Shown: piece after piece, positions 45,121-55,913 of the stretch
Layout: each line of letters opens with the position of its first letter
Position numbering within the stretch: the stretch's first letter is position 1
From: Panicum virgatum
Taxonomy: Eukaryota; Streptophyta; Magnoliopsida; Poales; Poaceae
Assembly: GCF_016808335.1 (NCBI RefSeq)
Contig: NC_053148.1
Span: 18,824,933-18,888,932, forward strand
DNA length: 64,000 bases
Reading direction: 5' to 3'
The notes under the pieces: model-generated
What the model was told of the DNA's origin: nothing
Database searches by the model: none
What the model saw: the letters and a program-made list of their open reading frames with translations, nothing else
Program-made: the position numbers and the translations under genes

Positions 45121-46023
45121 ATGGCGGCTTGTCCACAGATCTTTTGGGATGAGGAGGGAAATGCTCATACCGACTGTCTGTACTGGGAGGGTTTTCCGAG
45201 GATTCTTTGGGATTCACTTCGTATCTTCCACTACCCAGATCCACCCCAGTACACGGGACGCCAGTTTTCTGAGGATGGAATTCAGAAGAACAAAGTTACA
45301 ATGACCATTCCTCAGCACCCTACCTTGGAGTGGCCACCGATTGAGATTGAGGTGATTGGGTACCGTCTTGTTGATGCTTTTGAGACAGCAGTTCTCAAAG
45401 GTATCACTACTTTTTGTGAGCACCATCCAGAGGAGGTAGCTGCGTACCCTATTGGTTTGTTTCCAGCCGTCAGTGCTGGCGGTGTAGAGTGGCAGTTCAG
45501 GATCACACACTTCGGGCACTTAGTTGGAGATGTAGCGGATGAGACTATTCATGCTGAGACCAAATATATGAATGCTCAGTCTCACTACCAGATACTCCAG
45601 CAGCGACACATGGACCAGGTGATAGACTTGGCCCAGAGTTTTCAGCGAGGTCTTCGTTTGAGGGATATTCAGATTCAGGGACTTCAGGATGCCGTTGCTG
45701 GGAGGGATCAGGCCATTGCACAGTTTGAGCATCAGGCTTTGGAGCATGGTGCTGAGATAGTGCAGCGTGATACAGTGATCGGTTTTCTTCAGGGGTAGGT
45801 GAATGAGCTTCAAGCAGATTGGGCTGATGCTTTAGCCCATATTGGTGCGCTCCAGGAGCAACTAGATGCTCCAGCTGAGCCTGCAGAAGCAGATGAGGAC
45901 CCCGAGGAGGTTGAGGGAGTTTCTGATTTAGATTCAGAGCACGCACTTGCTGAGCCTAACCCTTAGCCGGATGACTCTTCTTCCGGCAGTGCCTCTTTTG
46001 TGGGCAACCTCGACGACTTCTAG
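45121..46023 (+). pseudogene. Tekay-C accessory frame (ORFx) upstream of gag
   Basis: ATG at 45121 directly follows CCTTTTTCATTCAG. The frame runs 225 codons to TAG (45796-45798). It then stays coding-like to TAG at 45964 and to a final TAG at 46021, 300 codons in total, one more than Tekay-B. The N-terminal region has CLYWEGFPRILWDSL, MTIPQHPTLEWPPIE and ITTFCEHHPEE. From about residue 160 it is rich in Gln, Glu, Leu and His with heptad-like spacing (coiled coil by eye), ending acidic (SDLDSEHALAEPNP). No enzyme motif, signal peptide or membrane segment seen. A conserved N-terminal fold plus coiled coil could suit an RNA- or Gag-binding helper; that is inference. Confidence 0.75.
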
Positions 46024-46665
46024 GTGCCTTAGACTTGTCCTAGATAGTTGTGTTTTCTCTTATTGTAGCATATGTACATAGGGAAGACAATGTTGTAAAA
46101 TATCCCTAGGGAGGAGTACCACTTGTTGTATTATATGTGGTAAGGATGTATGATGATAGGTTGTATGAAAAAAGCTACTTTGGATGTAATATAAGTAGCG
46201 ACTACCAGTTTGAAAATCATGATCTTCCTATTTGCCAATCTCTTCATTTGTGCGTTTCTAGGCCATTTGATGAATACTAAGGATGTTGCAAGTTTTGTGG
46301 CATGTGTGCTCATCAAATTTTAGGCTATGAAATCTGTGAGACTATATTTTTAGTCCAATCACTTCTATAATCTCTGTTGATTAGCAGCTTAGCACATAAC
46401 GGTGAAGAGTGAATTGCTAGATTATCTTCTTTACCCCTTGTGCTCTCAGCGTTAAGTACCAATACGATGGAGCATGAAGCCATCTAACAGCTGACCAATT
46501 TTGAGTTTTAGGGGTTGCACAAATATGTGTTGTGCATATTATGCTACACCGCATTTAGTTAAATTTTACTGATTTTATTTTGATATCCAATGTTTGATCA
46601 CTGCATTTACCATTGATTTTGGGAGAAAGAGAAATGTATCTAATGGATGTCTTCCATAATTACAG
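46024..46665 (+). other. Tekay-C spacer between ORFx and gag
   Basis: AT-rich, stop-dense. Ends CTTCCATAATTACAG directly before the gag ATG, again a 3' splice-site look-alike. Nothing else seen. Confidence 0.5.
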
Positions 46666-49600
46666 ATGGTTGGTCAAACTCGTGGAACGCCTGAAGGCTT
46701 CGGCCGTGAGAGTGGCAGTGGATCTCAGCAGCCACCGCCACCACCGTCGAATCTGGCCGAATTAATGGCCATGCAGACTGAGCTGCTTCGCCAGTTGGTC
46801 CAAGGGCAACAAAATCAGCCATGCCAACAGCATGGAGGACGGGATGCTCAACCCGCGGGTTACCAGGAGTTCTTTGGTACCCAACCTCCACTTTTCAGCC
46901 GAGCTGATGACCCACTGGACGCCGATGCTTGGCTCCGTACAATTAATTCCAAGTTTACTCTGTTAGCGGTACCTTGTGCTGATGCAAACAAGGCCCACTT
47001 TGCCGCCCAACAACTTCGTGGTCCTGCACGTATATGGTGGGATCATTATTGTGAGATGCAGCCTGCTGAACATGTCATCTCTTGGGAGGAATTCCGAACT
47101 GCCTTCAGATCACATCATATTCTTGAGGGACTGATAGAAAGAAAGTTGAATGAGTTCTTGGCTCTAAATCAAGGAACCCGCACTGTTCTACAATATGCAC
47201 AGACCTTCAATCATCTGTGCCAGTATGCGGGCCATCATGCTGATACTGATGCCAAGAAACTTGATCGTTTTCGTTGTGGCCTCATTACTAAGCTCAAGGA
47301 ACGTCTGAACTTGGTTCAGCCCAACACTTACAATGAGCTGGTCAACCTGGCCATTACTCAAGAGGACTGTATTACTGCCCATTGTGCTGAGAAGAAGCAG
47401 AAGGCACCCACAGGACCCTCGAGTGCCCAGCCACCGAGGTATCGTCTGGTGCAAAACACTCCACCCAGACCTCCACATAGAAATGCCCCAATGGGCAGGC
47501 TTGTCTTTAGGCCGCCTCAGCAGCAAGGAGGATTTAGACCTCCAGTGCCTCAGCAGCAGCAACAGCAGCAGCAGCAGCAGTTTAGCCCAAGGCCAAATGC
47601 CCCACAGTTCAATAGTGGGAATGGTAATAATCGATGCTTCAACTGCGGTAGTACTTCCCACTTTGCCAAGAATTGTCCGCAGCCTAGAAAGAATAATCCT
47701 GGGCAAAACTCCAACCAGAACAACAACAAGGGCAAGGGAAAGAGGCAAATGGTGCAAGTCCGGCAAGGGCGAGTTAACTTCACTACTCTTGCAGACCTTC
47801 CAGAAGGAGCACCAGTCATGACGGGTACTTTCTCTATCCACAATAAACCCGCAGTCATATTATTTGATTCTAGTGCAACTCATAGTTTTATAAGTGCCAA
47901 ATTTGGAGCAAGATTAGGATTGGATTTTTGTCATACTAAGGGATCTTTTATGATAACAACTCCTGGTGGGAAGATTGCTTCCAATCAAATCACTAGATAT
48001 GTGCCAATTAAGCTGGGCAGCAAATTGATAAAGACAGATTTGATTTTGTTGAACTTAGAAGGAATGGATGTTATTCTGGGCATGAATTGGATGACTACAC
48101 ATAAAGTACTATTAGATATTTCTTCCCGAGCTGTCGAGATAGATTCACCATATCAAGGAGCCACCATACTCTATCTACCACAACGAGAGTGCTTCAACTC
48201 TTGTGCCTATGCCACAAAAGAAATTAAACTTGAAGATATCCCTGTTGTGTGTGAGTATGCAGATGTATTTCCAGATGATTTGCCTGGAATGCCCCCCTGA
48301 TAGAGATATCGAGTTTGTTATTGAGCTTCAACCCGGTACTGCCCCTATTTCTAAGAGGTCGTACCGAATGCCTCCAAATGAGTTAGCAGAATTGGAAATC
48401 CAACTCCAAGACCTTCTTGACAAGGGCTTTATACATCCAAGTTCTTCACCCTGGGGATGTCCAGCCCTGTTTGTGAAGAAGAAAGACAACAGTTTGAGGC
48501 TATGTGTTGATTATTGACCACTCAATGCGGTCACTATTAAAAACAAGTATCCTCTTCCCAACATTGATATCCTATTTGATCAGTTAGCTGGAGCTAAGGT
48601 TTTCTCTAAGATTGATCTTCGTTCTGGCTACCATCAAATAAAAATCAAGCCTTGTGATATTCCAAAGACTGCTTTCTCGACCAGATATGGACTCTATGAA
48701 TATCTGGTTATGTCTTTTGGTCTTACCAACGCCCCAGCATATTTTATGTACTTGATGAATTCAGTCTTCATGCCGGAGCTGGATAAATTCGTCGTGGTAT
48801 TCATTGATGATATTTTGATCTACTCCAAGAATGAAGAAGATCATGCTGAGCATTTGCGTATCGTTCTTCAACGATTACGAGGTCATCATCTTTATGCTAA
48901 ATTCTCCAAGGGTGAATTTTGGTTAGACAGTGTAAAATTCTTAGGCCACACTATCTCAAGTGATGGTATATCCGTTGATCCAACTAAAGTACAAGAAGTG
49001 ATGGATTGGGAATCTCCTACTTCAGTTCATCAAATTCGCAGTTTTCTTGGTTTATCTGGATACTATCGTCGATTCATTCCTGATTTCTCCAGAATAGCCA
49101 AGCCTATAACGGAGTTATTAAAGAAGGGAGTGAAGTTTGTTTGGAATGACAAATGTGAAGAAGCCTTCCAAACTCTCAAAGCTCGATTAACTACTGCTAC
49201 AGTGTTGGCTATACCGGACAGTACCAAATCTTTTGATGTCTATTGTGATGCTTCTGGTACGGGACTTGGTTGTGTGCTCATGCAAGACAATCGAGTTATT
49301 GCTTATGCATCAAGAGCTCTCCGGAATCATGAGAAGAATTATCCAACACATGATCTAGAGTTAGCAGCTGTCATACACGCTCTCAAACTTTGGAGACATC
49401 ATCTTATGGGAACTCATTGTAATATTTACACTAACCATAAGAGTCTCAAATATATCTTCACCCAAGCTGATCTCAACATGAGACAGAGACGCTGGCTAGA
49501 GTTGATAAAGGATTATGATCTAGAAGTGCACTATCATCCAAGAAAGGCTAATGTGGTTGCGGATGCACTCAGCCGCAAGTCACAATGCCATTGTCTATCT

Positions 49601-51241
49601 ATGGAGCCATTCAATGAAACTCTATGCCAGGAAATGATGAAGTTAAACCTAGAAATGGTACCTCAAGGAAGTTTGAACCATATATCTATTGAGCCTACAC
49701 TTCATGATAGCATCATCATGGCACAATTACATGATGAGGGTATCAAAATCATCAAGGAAAAGTTATCCAAGGTGAAGCAAAGTACAAATGTTTTCGTGTG
49801 GATCATAGAGGAATTTTATGGTTTGAATCTCGACTTGTTGTACCCAAGAATCATCAGCTTAGAAAACAAATCCTTGATGAAGCACATCTATCGAAGTTTT
49901 CGATTCATCCCGGTAGTACCAAGATGTATCAAGATCTTAAACAAGATTTCCGGTGGACTCGAAAACAAGATTTCTGGTGGACTCGAATGAAAAGAGAGAT
50001 CGCCAGATATGTTTCTGAGTGTGATGTCTATCAAAGAGTTAAGGCTAGTCACTTGAAAGTAGCTGGTACTCTCCAACCTTTACCCATTCCATCTTGGAAA
50101 TGGGAGGACATCAGTATGGATTTTATTGTCGGTTTACCCAATACTTCTCAGAAGCATGATTCTATTTGGGTAATCGTTGATAGACTCACCAAGACCGCTC
50201 ATTTAATTCTAGTGCATACAACTTATTCTGCCAAGAGGTATGCAGAGATTTATCTCGATCAAATTGTTCGTTTGCATGGAGTTCCAAAGACGATCATTTC
50301 TGATCGTGGGGCTCAGTTTATTGCACGTTTCTGGGAGCAATTGCAAGAATCCCTTGGAACAAAATTGATTCGTAGTTCAGCTTATCATCCACAAACAGAT
50401 GGGCAAACTGAACGAATCAATCAAATCCTTGAAGACATGTTGAGGGCATGTGCTATTCAATATGGCAAGAACTGGGATAAGTGCCTAGCACTAGCTGAAT
50501 TCTCTTACAATAACAGTTATCAATCCAGCTTGCAAATGGCACCATTTGAAGTGTTATACGGTCGAAGGTGTCGAACTCCTTTGAGTTGGTCACAAGCTGG
50601 AGAACGCAAAATCTTTGGGCCAGATTTAGTCTATGAGGCAGAGGAGAAAGTCAAAGTTGTCCAGACTAATCTTAAGGCAGCCCAATCAAGACAGAAAAGT
50701 TATGCAGACAAAAGAAGAGATCCTTTACAATTCAAGGTAGGGGATTTCGTATATTTGCGAGTATCTCCTACTAGAGGTGTTCAACGCTTCGGTATCAAAG
50801 GGAAATTAGCACCCGATACATCGGACCATTTGAAATCATTGAAACTTGTGGACCTGTTGCCTATCGACTTCGTCTTCCTTCTCAGTTGGCCGCCATTCAT
50901 AATGTCTTCCATGTATCACAACTCCGGAAGTGCATCACGGTACCTACTAAGATCCTTGAACCACAAGATATCGAGATGAATCCGATCTATCTTATACGGA
51001 GTATCCAATCAAGATTCTTGACACCAAAGAAAGAAGTACTAGAAGGGAGAAAGTTAAAATGTACAAGATTCAGTGGAATCATCATACCGAGGAAGAAGCT
51101 ACTTGGGAGACTGAAAATTTTCTCCAAAGAAACTTTCCTGACTTTCTTAGAACAAATTCAGGTATCAAATCTTTCCATTCCTTTTCTTCCTGTAATCTCG
51201 GGGCGAGATTCCTTTTAGGGGGGAAGGCTGTGACACCCTAG
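46666..51241 (+). pseudogene. gag-pol: Tekay-C gag-pol with chromodomain (broken)
   Basis: ATG at 46666. Gag core: RIWWDHYCEMQPAEHVI. A poly-Gln stretch is encoded at about 47550-47580. Zinc knuckle CFNCGSTSHFAKNCP is intact (about 47635-47680). Protease reads FDSSATHSF, Ser where Gly is expected. Frameshift at 48298 (run of C), TGA at 48515. RT has FIDDIL (about 48800). RNase H is [10 protein letters not shown], but [10 protein letters not shown] has Asn for the catalytic Asp. A frameshift lies near 49770. Integrase contains a 24-bp in-frame duplication (49941-49988), CDVYQRVK (second Cys of HHCC lost), SDRGAQF and QTDGQTERINQ. Another frameshift near 50812. Chromodomain IQWNHHTEEEATWE (about 51067-51108). 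The last frame runs 13 bases into the 3' LTR. Confidence 0.93.
51217..51227 (+). promoter_or_regulatory. Tekay-C polypurine tract
   Basis: aggggggaagg, one base before TGTGACACCC. Confidence 0.85.
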
Positions 51242-54200
51242 GTGTCTGCACATTAGTGTTGCATACCTTTTATACATCATGTGCTTGTGTTTGCTTGAAA
51301 AAGGACCTTTTTGTAATTATAAAAGGTCATATGTGTAATATTGATTTTATGCAAGGGTCTTTCTATAGTTTAATTTGAATTGAATGTGTGATTATAGCTT
51401 TTGTGGAGGGTGTTTTTGCAAAATGTGGTGTAATCATTACATGGCAGGAAACTTTTCAAATCAGCCTAAATTTGAAGTGAAATTGTATTGAATTTGACAA
51501 AATTCCTGGAATTCAAAATCCCTCTTATGTTTTCAAATTTAGCTCTTGAATCTTTGATCAAATAAATTTTTACACAACATCAAAGTTGTAGATCTTGAAA
51601 AGTTGAACAACTTTCATGTTGGGCACTTTTTCATTTGAGCCCGATTTTAAAAGTTATCTCTGCTTTACAGTTTGGTCCCTGGAATTTTCAGAAATTGCAA
51701 AATAGCCCTTTTCCCCTTCCTCCTACTCCTTCCTCTGTTTTCCCCGTCGCCGCTGTGCAGAGCGCCGCCCGCCCGCCGTGGAGAGCTGCCTCCCCGCGCC
51801 ACCTCCTTCCTGCTAGCCCACGCGTCGCGCCTGAGCTCCCCACCGCCCTCCTTTGCTCTCGCTGGTGCTCCCCTGCCATGCCACGCGCCCCCGCTGAGCC
51901 CAGAGCAGCCCGCGCGGTCGCCACCTCGCCGTCGCCGTGGCCCGGCCAAGGCAGAGGCTGCAGCCTTCTCCTAGCGCGCGCACGGGCACTACTTAAACTC
52001 CAGAAAGCTATTCCATTCGCCCTTTCGCTTGCTCCGCTTTCCCACGCCACAGAACGCGCCGCCGCAACACCCAGAACGCCGGCGAGCTTGACGCCGCCAT
52101 CGACCCGTCTCTCCGCAGCTTCCTCGCCCACGCTGACCACTCCAGCAGTTGCGCCTCGACCTCGCGCAACTCCCAGACCACTTCCCCTCACCCAATCCTC
52201 ACCGGAGCGCCGCCTCCGCCGTTCTCCTCCGCCGCCGACCCGCCCTGCTACGTTGCGCCGCCGCTACAGCCCACCCCGACCCCAATACCGGGCATCTAGA
52301 GGTGCGCACGGGTGCGGTGAACCTCCCACACCCATCTACCCTCGCCGCCGGGACCCCCCTCGCCAGGAAACGGCCGGTCAAACCCTGCGCCCCCCTCTGA
52401 CCCGGCCCAGGGACCTCGGGTTGGAAGAAACAACACCCCAGGGGGTTATTTGAATAGCCATAGACTCATTTGAATAGTGCTCTAAGGACTTCTTTGTAAT
52501 TTCTAACTGCAAACTTTGAAATTCAGTAGAAATTCGTAGGAAATTCGTAAAATAGAAAATCTTGATGTTCTGGAATCCTTGTGTAAAGATCTATGCAGTA
52601 GAATTATAATATGTTAGGCTTTTGTTGAAAGTTTTTGCTGTACAAGTTAATTTATGTCACTAGGTACATAAAGACTAGATGTTTTATCTTTTTCTTAACT
52701 AATTATTGAAGCCTTGTTGTGTAGTGAAATTTTTATGGTAGTTTGTTCTTGTGACACTAGTGTTGCTATAAAACTTTCGTGCCCAGTTCTCTTGTGTAAC
52801 TATTTATTTGATTTAATCCATATTTAGTAGACTTTAATTATGACAAATAGTTTATGCTAATGATAAATCATGAAAATATTTTTGAGTGATATTTTTTAAT
52901 AGTTTAGCTTGTAAATAAAGTTTGAGCCTCAGTTAATGAATAGAAGAGGAGCTAACAATGAATCTTGCTAATCTGATGTCTGTTTTGTTTATTTTCTCAG
53001 AATTGTTTCTCTCTAGATAAAATCATGAAAAATTTACAGTAGGTAACTCATTTCTGTGTCGACCACCTGTTAAATTTTGAGCTTCTACTTTGCTATAGTT
53101 TAACCTATATAATTCAAACTTTTTCTAGGTGTTGTCTGAATGAATGAATTGTTGTGATTTAATGGCTACGTGTTATGGCATAAATTTTACAGGGTAGCCT
53201 ACTCTGTTCATGTTCTGTTTAGGGTAATTTTTTCTAAATTTATTACTGTTTGTGCTCTGAGTCGTTAATTTATTAGCAAACCTTGAATTAATTGCTATAG
53301 GAATCAACCACCACTTACTTTATGAAGTTAGTATAGCTTTCTTGTGCTGTTGATCATGATGCCTTGTGTAGTTAGATTTGTTATTTAACTACTCTATAAA
53401 CAATTGCCCATGTGTGTTTATAATACTGTTCTTGCATTGCATATAGATACGACTGCTTTGTCGAATGGGACGTAAGAGCTGATCCCGGATTCCGAAGGAG
53501 GTGATCTCGAAGCTCAAGCGAACACCGCCGTACTAACTGAAGCCCCGGACCAAATTTTGGAAGAGCCTAGAGCTGAAATAGTTAGCGACTACCGAGAAGG
53601 CAAGCCCCGGACATAACATATATTTCAAATTATTATCATTTACTATTATTATTTGATTATGCATTTACAGTTCTTAGAATTTGAATTGAAACCCTAGATG
53701 CATGATCCTATGAACCTATGTACTGAACACTAGACTTGAGTTCGACTACTTGCTAAGCTTATAGGACCGGTAAAAGTCGAGTGATTGCCTGTCACTCGCG
53801 AGTTTTATAGGAATTATTTCTTTACCTTTCTGTTATCAATATAAGGATGACAGACGGGGTTGTGTTCGATATCATGACATTATGTGAGACCCCGTCTGTG
53901 TTGATGAACTTGCTAAGGTCGCGGAGTGTGGTAGCGGTGGTTACGTTTTTGAAAGTACTAGCCACATGCCGTAAATATGGTACGCGGCAAGCCTAGTAGC
54001 CGATTGGACCGGGGTGTGGATATAGCTCCCACTCTCTCTTAGGGATAGGTTTTATTTTTATGTTGCGCAACACTACGACTTCGAGGGACAAGGTTCGGCC
54101 TTGGAGCCCTGTAGTTGGGGAGAGTGGCACTATCCACAAGCCGGAAAGAAAGGTAAACGGTTGTTTGGGAACGACCCGACGGTGTTCCAGACGTGTGTGT

Positions 54201-55041
54201 TAGGTTTGCCTGGCCAGGTTAAGAAATTCGATTTGAATCGTCTGCTTTTCACAGTTTGGGACTGCTTGATCCCTTTGCCACACAGAGTAATAAAGGCAAC
54301 ATTATGATATTCAATTTTGATGTTTGCTTAAAGATCTACCATGATTGGGTAGTAGTTGCTTACATAGAATGGTTAATCAACTAGAATCTTGAAAGATAAA
54401 ACTTGAAAGTAAGGACCTACTCTTTATTGCTTTTCAGCAAAAGGAAAACCAGAGCCTCACAAAACCTTGCATAGTCTAGCTAAAGTGGGCTACGTATACC
54501 CGTTGATGGTTAAGTCTTGCTGAGTATTAGAATACTCAGCCTTGTTGTTGAAACTCTTTTTCAGGTATGAGTTTTGAGGAGCAAATCGCTAGCTTGACCT
54601 ATCCTTGCTCGTTGCCTCCTGGCTGGTCCGTAGAGTGGGATACGTCTTCGACCGGCTATGACTATGACGAGTGATACCATGCTTGGACTAGCCTGGTATA
54701 CTTTTGCGACGTGTTGTAGCCGTCGTGTTTTATCTTCCGCTGTCTAAACTCTGAACTTATAGTTATGGCTTGTATAACTGTTTTACTTAAGTTGGCTTTG
54801 TAATAATAGTTTGAACTGGTTTGTAATCATTATTATGCCTGTGTTGTAAAATTGTGGTTGTAATATCTCTGGACTCGCCTTCGTGCGGGGTATGCTTGTT
54901 CGATCCGAGAACCGGTGGTTGTATCGGGACGTTACCCGACAGACCAAGGATTGTTCCGTTTGAAGTGCGTTTGAGCCAGTGTTGCCTTTATGGTGATGGC
55001 CTGTGCACTTGAGCCGGGATAATTCAGGTGGTTCTGCCACA
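51229..55041 (+). repeat. Tekay-C 3' LTR (3813 bp)
   Basis: Very similar to the 5' LTR. Block B 53447-53599 (stopped at 53473), hairpin 54519-54540 and block C 54565-54674 (open). Ends GCCACA, then aagag. Confidence 0.92.
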
Positions 55042-55046
55042 AAGAG

Positions 55047-55336
55047 CGTACGACGAGCAAGGGGCTGACGCCTCCCTTGAAGACACGCTGGATCAGCTGG
55101 ACGAAGCGCGAGACATCGCCCTCCTACGTGTCCGTGGAACGGCCTTTTGCATAGGCGACCTGGTGCTGAGGCGAGTCCAGAGCAACAAGGATCGTCACAA
55201 GCTATCGCCCCCATGGGAGGGTCCCTACATTGTGAAAAAAGTGCTTCCACCGGGCACGTACAAGCTCCAAACTGCCGACGGCGATGTCTTCCCCAACGCG
55301 TGCAACATCGAACAGCTATGTCGTTTCTATCCTTAA
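55047..55336 (+). pseudogene. pol: Tat integrase C-terminus
   Basis: Continues the frame broken at 39988: AYDEQGADASLEDTLDQLDE, then FCIGDLVLRRVQS, PPWEGPYIVKKVL and NIEQLCRFYP before TAA. GDLVL and PWEGPY are typical of the integrase C-terminal domain. The stretch between ARDIALL and RVRGTAF looks shorter than usual, as if about 15-20 residues were deleted. Confidence 0.85.
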
Positions 55337-55385
55337 GAGTGTTAAAATGTACCAATTCGTGTACAAATAACAGAGCGAAACACGT

Positions 55386-55641
55386 GTTGAGAAAAGTTGT
55401 TTCTTCTTCTTCACCTGATCTTTTCTTCTAGAGACCCCTGACCCTAGCTAACTTGGGTCGGGCGTCCCTCGGGGGCTGCAGGGGTTGTACCCCACCTCCG
55501 TGTCTAATTACGCGTTGAGAAAAGTTGTTTCTTCTTCTTCACCTGATCTTTTCTTCTAGTGACCCCCGACCCTAGCTAACTTGGGTCGGGCGTCCCTTGG
55601 GGGCTGCAGGGGTTGTACCCCACCTCCGTGTCTAATTTTTT
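55386..55641. repeat. Tat 3' region tandem repeat, 2 x 128 bp
   Basis: gttgagaaaagttgtttctt begins at 55386 and again at 55514, and the following sequence is nearly identical (cttgggtcgggcgtccct, gggggctgcaggggttg). Lies just after the pol stop, in non-coding sequence. Confidence 0.9.
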
Positions 55642-55913
55642 CAAAACTTTGACAATCCCCACACGAGTCGGCCAGAGCAAACGCGCTCCTAAAGCTGGGG
55701 TCGGACTGCACAGCAGCCAAGACTCCGACAATCGAGGCACTCGCTCACCTACAGTCGCGGAACGTCTTTCGTATCTTTGATGATGCGCTCTCACCAACTC
55801 AAGCGGCGGAAATGTCAACTCCTGTGCTTACAAACTACACAATCAATATGCAGAGAAAGCTCAAACCCGCTTTCTTAGTTCATACAAAAATAAAACATGT
55901 CTCTTCCTAGCCC

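Larger units (their letters stand above)
39989..55041 (+). mobile_element. Tekay-C, full-length Ty3/gypsy chromovirus
   Basis: LTRs at 39989-43786 and 51229-55041, PBS, long leader, accessory frame, gag-pol with chromodomain, polypurine tract and target duplication AAGAG. Related to Tekay-B in coding parts, but the LTRs are mostly different in sequence apart from conserved islands. Nested in the Tat integrase. Confidence 0.95.
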
